Source: Anaerolineales bacterium (GTDB taxonomy: Bacteria > Chloroflexota > Anaerolineae > Aggregatilineales > J027). Taken from it: 64,000 nt of DNA. The translations under genes and the position numbers were made by a program. The notes below the pieces were generated by a model. That model was given only the letters and a program-made list of their open reading frames with translations, was not told the DNA's origin and searched no databases. The DNA is taken from positions 1,488,001-1,552,000 of the forward strand of contig JACKCI010000002.1 of the NCBI GenBank assembly GCA_020634155.1, written 5' to 3'. Positions 28,156 through 35,380 of the stretch are shown in pieces (the first letter of the stretch is position 1; each line of letters begins with the position of its first letter).

Positions 28156-29080
28156 AGTCGGTACTCAGGGCTACAAAACTGGCTAATTTGATGATTTTCT
28201 GGCTGGTTTCGCGCCAGCTAATCTGACTTAACCCCATCTTCTCACGCAGATCTTCCATATCCATTCCCATCCGATAATCACGGACGGCACACGTCCAGCG
28301 CAAGGTCTCAAACGAGGCGCGGGTCTCAAGGCCCGCCAATTTCGCAAGATCGGTCAAGACATATTCCAGATTACGGGGGGTGCAATCAAAAATAAAGCCA
28401 CCCTTGGGTTGATGCTGCTCCAGATATTCGTCCAGCGCTTCAATCCACTCAGGGCTAATCGGGAGGCGGCGCTCTTTAAAGACGTTGTGACGCTCATAGC
28501 GGGTAATCAGGTTGGGGCGCGGTGAGTAACGGTTTTCAATATCCTCGGTGGTCAAGGTGACGGTCTCGCTCTTCTTGATACCTGTTTCAATCAAGAGCCG
28601 TGCCAGCACATAGGGGCGCGAGTCGGGCTTGTCGGCAAAGCGCAGTTGATCGGCGGTGGCGAGGAGTTGATGAATTTCTTCATCAGAGAGGGCATGTTGC
28701 AACGGAGCAGGGCCGGAACGCTGCAAAATCGGCGCGGCAGGGTCATCGGGGCGGATTTTCTCGGTTTGTAACCACTTGGAAAAAACCTTGAGGGTGGTTA
28801 CGCGGCGGGCATAGGATTTGCGGCTGCACGGAATACCACGCCCGTACTCCAACCATTGTAGAAATTCTTGGAAGCGCTTGGTGGAAAGCTGCCCAAGGGC
28901 AACATCCTCACCTAAGAACTCTGCCAGTAGGTTGAGGTCAGACCGAAAACTTTTGAGCGTGTTGTCGGTTTTGCCTTCCCCTTTTAAATAGCCAAGGAAG
29001 GGAAAAACAGCCTTATGGAGGGGGCTATACCGACTCAGGCTCCCGTCATCGAACAGTGAAAGTTGTTGTGAGTCTGTCAT
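28154..29080 (-). CDS. Tyrosine-recombinase-fold protein lacking catalytic residues
   Basis: A 308-residue protein with the two-domain layout of XerC/XerD. The N-terminal SAM-like DNA-binding domain is KAVFPFLGYLKGEGKTDNTL...FRSDLNLLAEFLG; the C-terminal domain starts at LSDEEIHQLL. Key catalytic positions are changed: TGLRxSE is TGIKKSE (arginine replaced by K169), HxLRH is ETLRW (E258, only R261 kept, W262), LGH is MGL (L284), and S293 stands where the nucleophilic tyrosine should be. Strand cleavage is therefore very unlikely; a DNA-binding or architectural role is inferred. No att sites or mobile genes flank it. It has its own promoter on the minus strand. Confidence 0.75.
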   Translation of the reverse strand: MTDSQQLSLFDDGSLSRYSPLHKAVFPFLGYLKGEGKTDNTLKSFRSDLNLLAEFLGEDVALGQLSTKRFQEFLQWLEYGRGIPCSRKSYARRVTTLKVFSKWLQTEKIRPDDPAAPILQRSGPAPLQHALSDEEIHQLLATADQLRFADKPDSRPYVLARLLIETGIKKSETVTLTTEDIENRYSPRPNLITRYERHNVFKERRLPISPEWIEALDEYLEQHQPKGGFIFDCTPRNLEYVLTDLAKLAGLETRASFETLRWTCAVRDYRMGMDMEDLREKMGLSQISWRETSQKIIKLASFVALSTD

Positions 29081-29109
29081 GCCTCTTATCCTTGCTATGA
29101 CTTATCATC

Positions 29110-29138
29110 AGAGTAGCAGAACATGTGTTTTAAGTCAA
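29110..29138 (-). promoter_or_regulatory. Promoter of the recombinase-like gene
   Basis: On the minus strand TTGACT (29138-29133), 17-bp spacer, TACTCT (29115-29110), about 25 bp before the start codon at 29080. Confidence 0.5.
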
Positions 29139-29153
29139 GCAGTTTAGCCCATG

Positions 29154-29173
29154 AACAAAGGGAAAACTTTGTT
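29154..29173. repeat. Inverted repeat upstream of the recombinase-like gene
   Basis: AACAAAG-GGAAAA-CTTTGTT, perfect 7-bp arms, 15 bp upstream of the minus-strand -35 box. It could be an activator or repressor site, or chance in A/T-rich sequence. The rest of the 29081-29256 gap holds no gene. Confidence 0.35.
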
Positions 29174-29256
29174 AACCGATTATTTTAGTAAAATTTAAGC
29201 TTTCAATACTTCATTTTTCCTCTCATTTTTCTCCAAACTTACCCGTCCGAATCGTA

Positions 29257-29285
29257 TTGACAAAGCTATACACGCGGTGTATAGT
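29257..29285 (+). promoter_or_regulatory. Promoter of the padR-ABC exporter operon
   Basis: Perfect TTGACA at 29257-29262, 17-bp spacer, TATAGT at 29280-29285. The spacer and -10 box are covered by the first operator copy, so a bound repressor would block RNA polymerase. Confidence 0.85.
29267..29283. promoter_or_regulatory. PadR operator, copy 1
   Basis: TATACACGCGGTGTATA: perfect 7-bp inverted repeat around GCG, lying between the -35 and -10 boxes. Its centre is 34 bp from the centre of copy 2. PadR regulators typically bind such dyads (ATGT/ACAT- or ACAC/GTGT-type) in their own promoters. Confidence 0.85.
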
Positions 29286-29300
29286 TTTCTATAATTAAAT

Positions 29301-29317
29301 TATACACGCGGTGTATA
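29301..29317. promoter_or_regulatory. PadR operator, copy 2
   Basis: Identical 17-bp TATACACGCGGTGTATA, placed just after the expected transcription start and before the ATG at 29324. The two copies allow cooperative binding of two dimers. Confidence 0.85.
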
Positions 29318-29323
29318 GGTTCT

Positions 29324-29938
29324 ATGTCGGTCAAAAACACATTGCTCGCACTCCTCTATCAACACCCCATGCACGGCTACGAACTGGGTAAACAACTCAC
29401 GTTGACGGTTCATGCTGAGTGGGATGTCAAGGCGGGGCAAATCGCCAGCACCCTTGCCCGCATGAATGAAGCACATCTAGTGGATTATGAAATGGAAGCC
29501 ACCGACGACGCCCCCGACCGCAAGGTTTACTTCCTCACCGAAGAAGGCTTAGAAGAATTGCGCCAGTGGTATCTGACGCCCGAAGTTCGCCAATATCGGC
29601 TGGGCGATACCTTCTATGTCAAGTTGGTATTGAGTCTAGTGGGAGGGCCAATCGACCCCGAACAGGTGCTGATGGTGCAGCGCCATGAACTCTATCGTCA
29701 ACTCCATGAAATTACCGAGATGCGGCGCAAAGCTGACCCCCAGACTCAACTGCCATGGGTGCTGCTGCTGGATAGCGCTACCATGCACCTTGAGGCTGAT
29801 TTGCGGTGGATTGAGATGTGTGAAGCGCGTCTGCCTGACCTCAAGCACTACAATCCACCTGAGCCTAAGCCCAAAGCACGTGGGCGACCTCGGCGCAAGG
29901 CCAAGAAAAAAGAGGAGACGCTTCCATCTGGTGACTAA
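29324..29938 (+). CDS. PadR-family transcriptional repressor
   Basis: A 204-residue regulator. The N-terminal winged helix is typical of PadR: NTLLALLYQHPMHGYELGKQL, GQIASTLARMNEAHLVDYE, and the wing APDRKVYFLTEEGLEELRQW. The C-terminal part (about 85-180) is the helical dimerisation domain of the longer subfamily. The last 25 residues are strongly basic and contain an AT-hook-like core (ARGRPRRKAKKK), unusual for PadR. It heads an operon with an ABC ATPase and a MacB-type permease, and its promoter carries two identical palindromes, so autorepression released by an exported toxic compound is the likely scheme (inference). The ribosome binding site is weak. Confidence 0.9.
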   Translation: MSVKNTLLALLYQHPMHGYELGKQLTLTVHAEWDVKAGQIASTLARMNEAHLVDYEMEATDDAPDRKVYFLTEEGLEELRQWYLTPEVRQYRLGDTFYVKLVLSLVGGPIDPEQVLMVQRHELYRQLHEITEMRRKADPQTQLPWVLLLDSATMHLEADLRWIEMCEARLPDLKHYNPPEPKPKARGRPRRKAKKKEETLPSGD

Positions 29939-30026
29939 TCCCCCGTTAGGGTTTATATCGGTATCGCCAAGCGCAGACGCACATGAGGGTGCTGCTGCTA
30001 ACAATCGAAAGAGAGCAAAGAACATC

Positions 30027-30767
30027 ATGCCAATTGTACGCACCGAATCATTAACCAAGGTTTATGGGACAACCGCCCGTAAGGTACAGGCCCTCCATCA
30101 GGTATCGCTCAACATTGAGGCGGGCGAGTTTGTGGCGATTATGGGGCCAAGTGGCTCCGGCAAAAGCACCCTCCTTTATCTGTTGGGTGGGCTAGAGAAG
30201 CCGACCAGTGGGCAAGTATGGATGGATCAAGCTGACCTCAGCACCATGAACGATGATGGATTGTCGCAGTTGCGCCGGCAGAAAATCGGCTTTGTCTTCC
30301 AATTCTTCAACCTGATTCCGGTCTTAACCGCCCAAGAAAATGTCGCTATGCCGCTGATTCTGGATGGGCTATCGCGGGCCGAGGCCAGCCAACGTGCTGA
30401 TGAGGCCCTTGCCAAAGTAGGCCTCAGTGAGCGCAAACTACACCGCCCTACTGAACTCTCAGGCGGAGAGCAGCAACGGGTGGCAGTAGCCCGTGCGCTG
30501 GTGACCAAGCCCGCCCTCATTTTAGGTGATGAGCCAACGGGCAATCTTGACTCACGTTCTAGCGATGAGGTGGTGGGGTTGTTACGGAATATCGTGGATG
30601 AGTGGGGGCAGACCTTGGTCATCGTCACCCATGACCCCCGTGTGGCGGCCCATGCTGACCGGATTATCTTCCTCAAAGACGGGCAAATTGTTGATGAGAA
30701 CCGACTGAAGGGCAATGGCAGTGCCGAGCAAATCCGCGAACAGTTGAGCCGAGTCGCGGTGAGTTAA
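30027..30767 (+). CDS. ABC transporter ATPase, LolD/MacB type
   Basis: A 246-residue ATP-binding subunit. Walker A is GPSGSGKST (40-48), the signature is LSGGEQQRVAVARAL, Walker B is LILGDEPTGNLDS, and the switch histidine lies in VIVTHDPR. The wording HQVSLNIEAGEFVAIMGPSG and GNLDS places it in the MacB/LolD/FtsE-like group that works with FtsX-fold permeases. The frame is open far upstream, into padR, but the start at 30027 (MPIVRTESLTKVYG) matches the family. It lies 88 bp after padR and 40 bp before the permease. Confidence 0.93.
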   Translation: MPIVRTESLTKVYGTTARKVQALHQVSLNIEAGEFVAIMGPSGSGKSTLLYLLGGLEKPTSGQVWMDQADLSTMNDDGLSQLRRQKIGFVFQFFNLIPVLTAQENVAMPLILDGLSRAEASQRADEALAKVGLSERKLHRPTELSGGEQQRVAVARALVTKPALILGDEPTGNLDSRSSDEVVGLLRNIVDEWGQTLVIVTHDPRVAAHADRIIFLKDGQIVDENRLKGNGSAEQIREQLSRVAVS

Positions 30768-30807
30768 GCGGTACCCTGTGCAAGGTGGGTACCCAAGGAG
30801 TAAACGC

Positions 30808-33315
30808 ATGAAAACCTCAACATGGCTACAAATGGGCCGCATGGCATGGCAATATCTCAAAGGGCGCAAGCTGCGGACGACGCTGACGACATTGGCAATT
30901 GTGTTCGGGGTGGCGCTGATTTTTGCCATTAACCTGATTATGCCCGGCGTCCTCAGTATTCTTCAACAATCGATGGATGAAGAGGCCGAGGCAGTTGACT
31001 TGAGTATTGTTGACCGCACAGGTGGAGCCTTTGACGCCACGACGCTAACCCAAACCTTACTAGCGACAGATGGCGTGGAAGCCGTCACTAGTGAGTTGCG
31101 CCGTCGGATTATCCTGCCCAAGGACAATAACCCCCTTGGTGATGTCAAACAGATTGACATGCTGGGCCTTGACCTTGCGACTATCGCGGATGTGCGAAGC
31201 TATGACTTGCGGGTGGGACGGATGATTGAAGCCGATGGGGAGGTGGTCATATCAGCGGCATTGGGCAAGGTTGGGGATACGATTTCGATACCCACTGCTA
31301 CGGGCCTCAAGACCTATACGGTTGTCGGGGTTCTCAAGGATGAACCGATTAACGAGCGTGTATTGGTGACCCTAGCCGATGCACAGAGCGCCTTTGATTT
31401 GGGTGGGCGGGTCAATATGCTGGAAATGGTGTTCAGCAAAGGCACCAACGTCGATAAGTTGACCAATCAGATTAAAAAGACACTGGGCGACCAATATCTC
31501 TATAATACGACCTCCGAAGGGGAGTTCGGCTTTGCCCAAGTCGCTTATATGATGTTGAACATGTTTGGGATGCTGGCCCTGTTCACGGGCGGCTTCCTAA
31601 TTTTCAACACCTTCCGCACAGTGGTTATTGAGCGCCGTCATGACTTGGCGATGCTGCGGGCGATTGGGGCTACCCGACGTCAGATTACCCAGATGATTCT
31701 GATTGAAAGTGTGCTACAAGGCATCATCGGTACCTTGGTGGGCTTGGCGTTTGGCTATGCCCTCACCGTGATGGCCCTCGATTTTGTCAACGAAATCCTC
31801 TCCGAATATATGGCGGTTTCAGACATCAGTCCGTCGTTGCAACCAAGCGCCTTTGCGATTGCGATTGGCATGGGTATTCTCTCAACCCTTGTGGCAGGTT
31901 ACTGGCCTGCGCGTCGAGCGGGACGGACTTCCCCACTGGAGGCACTGCGTCCAATGACGGCCAGTGACTTGCAACGCGCCAACCGTTGGAGCTTGATTAT
32001 TGGCTTTGGCTTGATGGCGGTTGCGGTGGTGATGCTGTTGGTGAATGACCAGAGCGCCGTCTTTGGGGCCATTCTCTTTCTGATTGGGGTTGTGGTCGCG
32101 GGGCCGGGGTTGGTGGTGCCTGTGGCAAGGCTGTTTAACCCCCTCTTGACGCTGTGGTTTGCCCGTGAAGGCGATATTGCACGCGGGAACCTGATTCGCC
32201 AGCCGGGGCGCTCGGCGATTACCGCTAGTACACTGATGATTGGCTTGGCGACCTTAATCATGGTGGCGGCCCTTGCGATTGGCATGGTGGAGTTTACGGG
32301 TAATTTGGTTGATAGCAGCTTTGCCAGCGATATTATGCTGATGCCACCGGGGATTGCCAGCTATAACGGTCTGGTGGGGGCTGATGAAAGCCTCGGCAAC
32401 GAGTTGCGGGCGCTGCCTGATGTGGCGCTGGTCTCGGAATTACGCCATGCTGCCAGCGTGAAGGATAGTATGAGCCTAGAGGTGTTTGGCATTGACCCCC
32501 AGACCTATGAGGAAGTAGCCCCGTTTGTGTTCGTCAAAGGTGACCCTAATGAGGCTTATGCCGAGCTAGAGCAAGGGCGCACCATGATTATGAACTCATT
32601 TCTAGCCACTAGCTTGAAGCTGAAGGTGGGCGATACCTTCACATTGCCGACAGTAGAGGGTGACCAAAAGTACCGGCTGGTGGGGATTGCCAATGATGTG
32701 CTGAATATCAAGCTCAATGCTATCTTTATCTCGCATGGCAACCTACAAACTGACTTCCACAAGACCGAGACGATTATGTATATGATTGATCTCAAATCGG
32801 GCGCTGATATACAGGCGGCTAAGGTTGAAGTAGAGGCACTTGTCCGTGATTATCCACAGTTCACGGTTGAACTTTCGCAGGAATATAGCGATACCATGAT
32901 GGAGACGGTTGAAGGCACAACAGGTATCTACTATACCATTGCTATTCTCATTCTCATTCCGGCGGCATTGGGCTTGCTGAATACCCTGACTATCAATATC
33001 TTGGAGCGTACCCGTGAAATTGGTATTATCCGAGCCGTTGGAGGTAGCCGTAAGCAGGTGCAACGGATTGTGATAGCCGAGGCGTTGTTGCTAGGGCTGT
33101 TTGGTGCGGCGGTGGGGGTTGTGGCGGGTGTTGCCATGAGCTACGGTTTTACGATGGCCTTTAGCATGATTGGCTGGAAGGTGCCGTATGTGTTCCCAAT
33201 GATGGGGATTGTGGCAGCGGTCATCATTGCGATTATGCTGGGGCTATTTTCGAGTGTGTTGCCAGCGCGGAATGCTGCCAAGTTGGATATTATCCGTGCG
33301 CTGCAATATGAGTAA
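30808..33315 (+). CDS. FtsX-fold ABC permease, MacB-like exporter subunit
   Basis: An 835-residue membrane protein with two FtsX modules. A first membrane helix (TLTTLAIVFGVALIFAINLI) is followed by a large extracytoplasmic MacB_PCD-type domain, then a three-helix FtsX bundle (MLNMFGMLALFTGGFLIFNT, ERRHDLAMLRAIGATRRQI), and the pattern repeats with a second periplasm-like domain and bundle (LERTREIGIIRAVGGSRKQV). The paired R-AIGATRRQI and R-AVGGSRKQV coupling loops contact the ATPase. AAGGAG is 7 nt before the ATG at 30808. Such two-module permeases export peptides, lipoproteins or drugs or act as mechanotransmitters; the substrate is unknown. PadR control suggests a stress or toxin response. 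Confidence 0.9.
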   Translation: MKTSTWLQMGRMAWQYLKGRKLRTTLTTLAIVFGVALIFAINLIMPGVLSILQQSMDEEAEAVDLSIVDRTGGAFDATTLTQTLLATDGVEAVTSELRRRIILPKDNNPLGDVKQIDMLGLDLATIADVRSYDLRVGRMIEADGEVVISAALGKVGDTISIPTATGLKTYTVVGVLKDEPINERVLVTLADAQSAFDLGGRVNMLEMVFSKGTNVDKLTNQIKKTLGDQYLYNTTSEGEFGFAQVAYMMLNMFGMLALFTGGFLIFNTFRTVVIERRHDLAMLRAIGATRRQITQMILIESVLQGIIGTLVGLAFGYALTVMALDFVNEILSEYMAVSDISPSLQPSAFAIAIGMGILSTLVAGYWPARRAGRTSPLEALRPMTASDLQRANRWSLIIGFGLMAVAVVMLLVNDQSAVFGAILFLIGVVVAGPGLVVPVARLFNPLLTLWFAREGDIARGNLIRQPGRSAITASTLMIGLATLIMVAALAIGMVEFTGNLVDSSFASDIMLMPPGIASYNGLVGADESLGNELRALPDVALVSELRHAASVKDSMSLEVFGIDPQTYEEVAPFVFVKGDPNEAYAELEQGRTMIMNSFLATSLKLKVGDTFTLPTVEGDQKYRLVGIANDVLNIKLNAIFISHGNLQTDFHKTETIMYMIDLKSGADIQAAKVEVEALVRDYPQFTVELSQEYSDTMMETVEGTTGIYYTIAILILIPAALGLLNTLTINILERTREIGIIRAVGGSRKQVQRIVIAEALLLGLFGAAVGVVAGVAMSYGFTMAFSMIGWKVPYVFPMMGIVAAVIIAIMLGLFSSVLPARNAAKLDIIRALQYE

Positions 33316-33335
33316 GGTTTGAGAGCTATCGCAGA

Positions 33336-33371
33336 AAGGCAGAGAGTAGGCTTCTATTCCCTGCCTTTTTT
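33336..33371 (+). terminator. Intrinsic terminator of the padR-ABC operon
   Basis: AAGGCAG (33336-33342) and CTGCCTT (33361-33367) close a longer imperfect stem with loop GCTT, followed by TTTTTTG. Confidence 0.8.
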
Positions 33372-33384
33372 GTTAAGGTGTGCG

Positions 33385-33410
33385 AACAAAAAAGCCAGCG
33401 CTTGGCTGGC
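33385..33410 (-). terminator. Intrinsic terminator after tRNA-Arg
   Basis: On the minus strand GCCAGC-CAAGC-GCTGGC, followed by TTTTTTGTT, eight bases after the tRNA 3' end. Confidence 0.8.
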
Positions 33411-33418
33411 TTAAAGAG

Positions 33419-33491
33419 CGTGCCTGAAGGGACTCGAACCCCTGACCTACTGTTCCGTAGACAGTCGCTCTATCCACTGAGCTACAGGCAC
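33419..33491 (-). tRNA. tRNA-Arg (ACG anticodon)
   Basis: Complete cloverleaf on the minus strand: acceptor GTGCCTG/CAGGCAC, D-arm GCTCAGTGGATAGAGC, anticodon stem ACTGT/ACAGT with loop CTACGGA (anticodon ACG), T-loop TTCGAGT, discriminator G. The 3' CCA is not encoded. ACG is normally deaminated to inosine by TadA to read CGU, CGC and CGA. Confidence 0.96.
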
Positions 33492-33503
33492 ATTGTTGCT
33501 ATA

Positions 33504-33532
33504 ATAATGGCGGTTTCTGGCGGTTATGTCAA
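33504..33532 (-). promoter_or_regulatory. Promoter of tRNA-Arg
   Basis: On the minus strand a perfect TTGACA (33532-33527), 17-bp spacer, CATTAT (33509-33504), 13 bp before the tRNA. On the plus strand, TGTTAAACT at 33545-33553 could be an extended -10 for the receiver gene, but lacks a good -35. Confidence 0.6.
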
Positions 33533-33592
33533 GACTGAAATTTGTGTTAAACTTAGGGCGAGACATGTAAGGAATTGGGGGTTCAATCACTG

Positions 33593-33967
33593 ATGGTGCC
33601 GCGTATCCTGTATATAGAGGATAATTTTGAGAATCGAATGCTGGTCAAGCGCGTCTTGATGGCAGAGGGTTTTGAGGTGATTGAGGCTGAAAATGCCGAG
33701 ATTGGGATTGACCTTGCCCTAGAGTACCTGCCAGATTTGATTCTGATGGATATCAGCATGCCTCATGTGGATGGCTTGATGGCGACCCGTCATCTTCGCT
33801 CTCTTCCTGAACTCAACCATATCCCGATCATTGCAGTAACCGCCAATGTCATGAAGGGGGACCGTGAAGAGACCTTGCAGGCAGGCTGTGATGGCTATAT
33901 TCCCAAGCCCATTGATATTGACCGCTTTCCAGAGCAAGTTATGGAATATTTGCGGAATGGGCGTTAG
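33593..33967 (+). CDS. Single-domain response regulator (receiver)
   Basis: A 124-residue CheY/DivK-like receiver with no output domain. YIEDNFENRMLV gives the acidic pocket, LILMDISMPHVDG the phospho-accepting aspartate, VTANVMKG the conserved threonine, and IPKPID the conserved lysine. The start at 33593 gives the usual MVPRILYIEDN beginning; a TTG at 33575 is possible. It is the first gene of a run of closely spaced signalling genes that ends with a giant histidine kinase, so it may receive or shuttle phosphate for that kinase (inference). Confidence 0.9.
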   Translation: MVPRILYIEDNFENRMLVKRVLMAEGFEVIEAENAEIGIDLALEYLPDLILMDISMPHVDGLMATRHLRSLPELNHIPIIAVTANVMKGDREETLQAGCDGYIPKPIDIDRFPEQVMEYLRNGR

Positions 33968-34016
33968 ATTATGAACAGTAGACTTACATACTTAACAAAA
34001 GCTGGTGAAAGAGATT

Positions 34017-34442
34017 ATGAGCGACTCAAGACATCAAGTTGATCCCAGTGAGGCACATGTGCTGGTGGTGGAAGACAATGTGCCAAACTTTGTGTTAATC
34101 GCACGGATGCTGGCTTTTATGGGTGTGCAGCGGTGCGAGTGGAAAACGTCGGGCTGGCAGGTGGTGCAGTTTGCCGATACCCTCCCCCGAATTGATTTGA
34201 TTTTGATGGACATCCGGTTGCCTTATGAGGATGGCTATCAGGCCCTACAGAAAATCCGCGCCCATGACCGCCTCCGTGACACCCTTGTCATTGCCGTAAC
34301 TGCGGAAGCTAGTGAGGAGCAGATGCGGAAAGCACGGGAAGCAGGCTTTAATGGTTTTTTGGGCAAACCGCTTGACCCTGACCGCTTTCCGGAGCAAATA
34401 CAACGCATTCTGAACGGAGAATCAGTTTGGGAATGGAAGTAA
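34017..34442 (+). CDS. Second single-domain response regulator
   Basis: A 141-residue receiver. HVLVVEDNVPNFVLIARML gives the acidic pocket, LILMDIRLPYEDG the phospho-accepting aspartate, AVTAEASEEQ the threonine, and GFLGKPLDPDRFPEQIQRIL the lysine and last helix. The middle (GVQRCEWKTSGWQVVQFADTLPR) departs from standard receivers and lacks the usual A-x-x-G-x-E-A-L helix. Like its neighbour it shares the ending DRFPEQ. The start may be this ATG or a GTG at 34005. It overlaps the next gene by 16 bp. Confidence 0.87.
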   Translation: MSDSRHQVDPSEAHVLVVEDNVPNFVLIARMLAFMGVQRCEWKTSGWQVVQFADTLPRIDLILMDIRLPYEDGYQALQKIRAHDRLRDTLVIAVTAEASEEQMRKAREAGFNGFLGKPLDPDRFPEQIQRILNGESVWEWK

Positions 34443-35374
34443 GCCACCTACAAAGCTTGAGGCAACTCTCGTTGCGCCTCAATTCCCAAGCGGCAACGGC
34501 CACCAGCCGTGCGTCATTTGTTGAAGCTGCCCATGCCTCCTTGCTAGAGATTTGGCCCGAACTTAAAGGGAGTGGGTGGCAAACTACAGTGCTTAGTCGG
34601 GAGGTAGAATTTGCGACTGCAAACGCTACGTGGCAAGAGCTTATCTTGTTATGGGGCCAGTTTGTGGAACGCGCATGGCAACAGCAAAGCGAAAGCCCTG
34701 CTGTCCTTGAACGGCTGAATTTGTATGATAGCCTTTCAAAGTTGGTACAGCGGATTTGGACAGAGCTTTCTGAGACGGAGGTTCTCAATAGTGCTTGCAA
34801 GGGCATTGTAGAGCTAATCCCCCATGTTGACCGTGTGGGGATTGTCTATAACGACGATGCGCCGAATTATGGGCATGTGGTGGCAGCTTACCCCGCCGAT
34901 GTTATTGGGCAGGCCATTCAACTTGAAGGTAACTGGGTGTTTGAGCGCTTCCAGCAAGATAATTCACCGATTGTGGTCAATGATGTCGAGACCGCCTACG
35001 ATGAACTGGGGGCCAACCGCGAGATATTGATGAACTTTGGCGTCAAGTCGATTATGATTCTGCCCTTGATTGTGAGTGGAACGATTATTGGAACACTTGG
35101 TCTTGATGCCCTCAAACAGCGACATACTTTTTCTGAGGCAGAGATTGATGTCTTGAGCGCGATTAGTGGGCAAATGGCCGTTGGTTTACAGAATGCCCAG
35201 TTATTTAAGATGCTGCAAGAACGGACTGCCAGCCAAGAGCTATTCAATCAGGTAATTGCCGGATTGCCGTTGCGTAGTGATCTGAACACCCTCTTGCAAA
35301 CGACGGGAACCTCTTTAGGGCAGTTATTAGGGGCTAGTCGTGTGACCATCCACTTGGCTGAAGAACAAGGATAA
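34427..35374 (+). CDS. GAF-domain protein without output domain
   Basis: A 315-residue cytoplasmic protein. Residues 1-100 are an alpha-helical region I do not recognise (LRQLSLRLNSQAATATS onwards). A GAF domain spans about 105-270: LVQRIWTELSETEVLNSACK, VDRVGIVYNDDAPNYGHVVA, SIMILPLIVSGTIIGTLGLD, AISGQMAVGLQNAQLF. The last 45 residues are a stub with the beginning of another GAF (LNTLLQTTGTSLGQLLGASR and then VTIHLAEEQG) that stops after its first strand. A TTG at 34427 has the better spacing to CGGAGAA; ATG 34433 is an alternative. There is no kinase, cyclase or receiver domain. It lies 6 bp before the next sensor gene. Confidence 0.75.
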   Translation: MGMEVSHLQSLRQLSLRLNSQAATATSRASFVEAAHASLLEIWPELKGSGWQTTVLSREVEFATANATWQELILLWGQFVERAWQQQSESPAVLERLNLYDSLSKLVQRIWTELSETEVLNSACKGIVELIPHVDRVGIVYNDDAPNYGHVVAAYPADVIGQAIQLEGNWVFERFQQDNSPIVVNDVETAYDELGANREILMNFGVKSIMILPLIVSGTIIGTLGLDALKQRHTFSEAEIDVLSAISGQMAVGLQNAQLFKMLQERTASQELFNQVIAGLPLRSDLNTLLQTTGTSLGQLLGASRVTIHLAEEQG

Positions 35375-35380
35375 CACGCT

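Noticed and set aside
28154..29080. Integrase marking a genomic island next to tRNA-Arg
   Set aside because: The recombinase is catalytically dead, is 4 kb from the tRNA with an exporter operon between, and no att repeats, phage genes or composition shift were seen.
29685..30026. Long N-terminal extension of the ABC ATPase overlapping padR
   Set aside because: The frame is open by chance inside padR; the extension has no ABC similarity, and the start at 30027 gives a standard ATPase.
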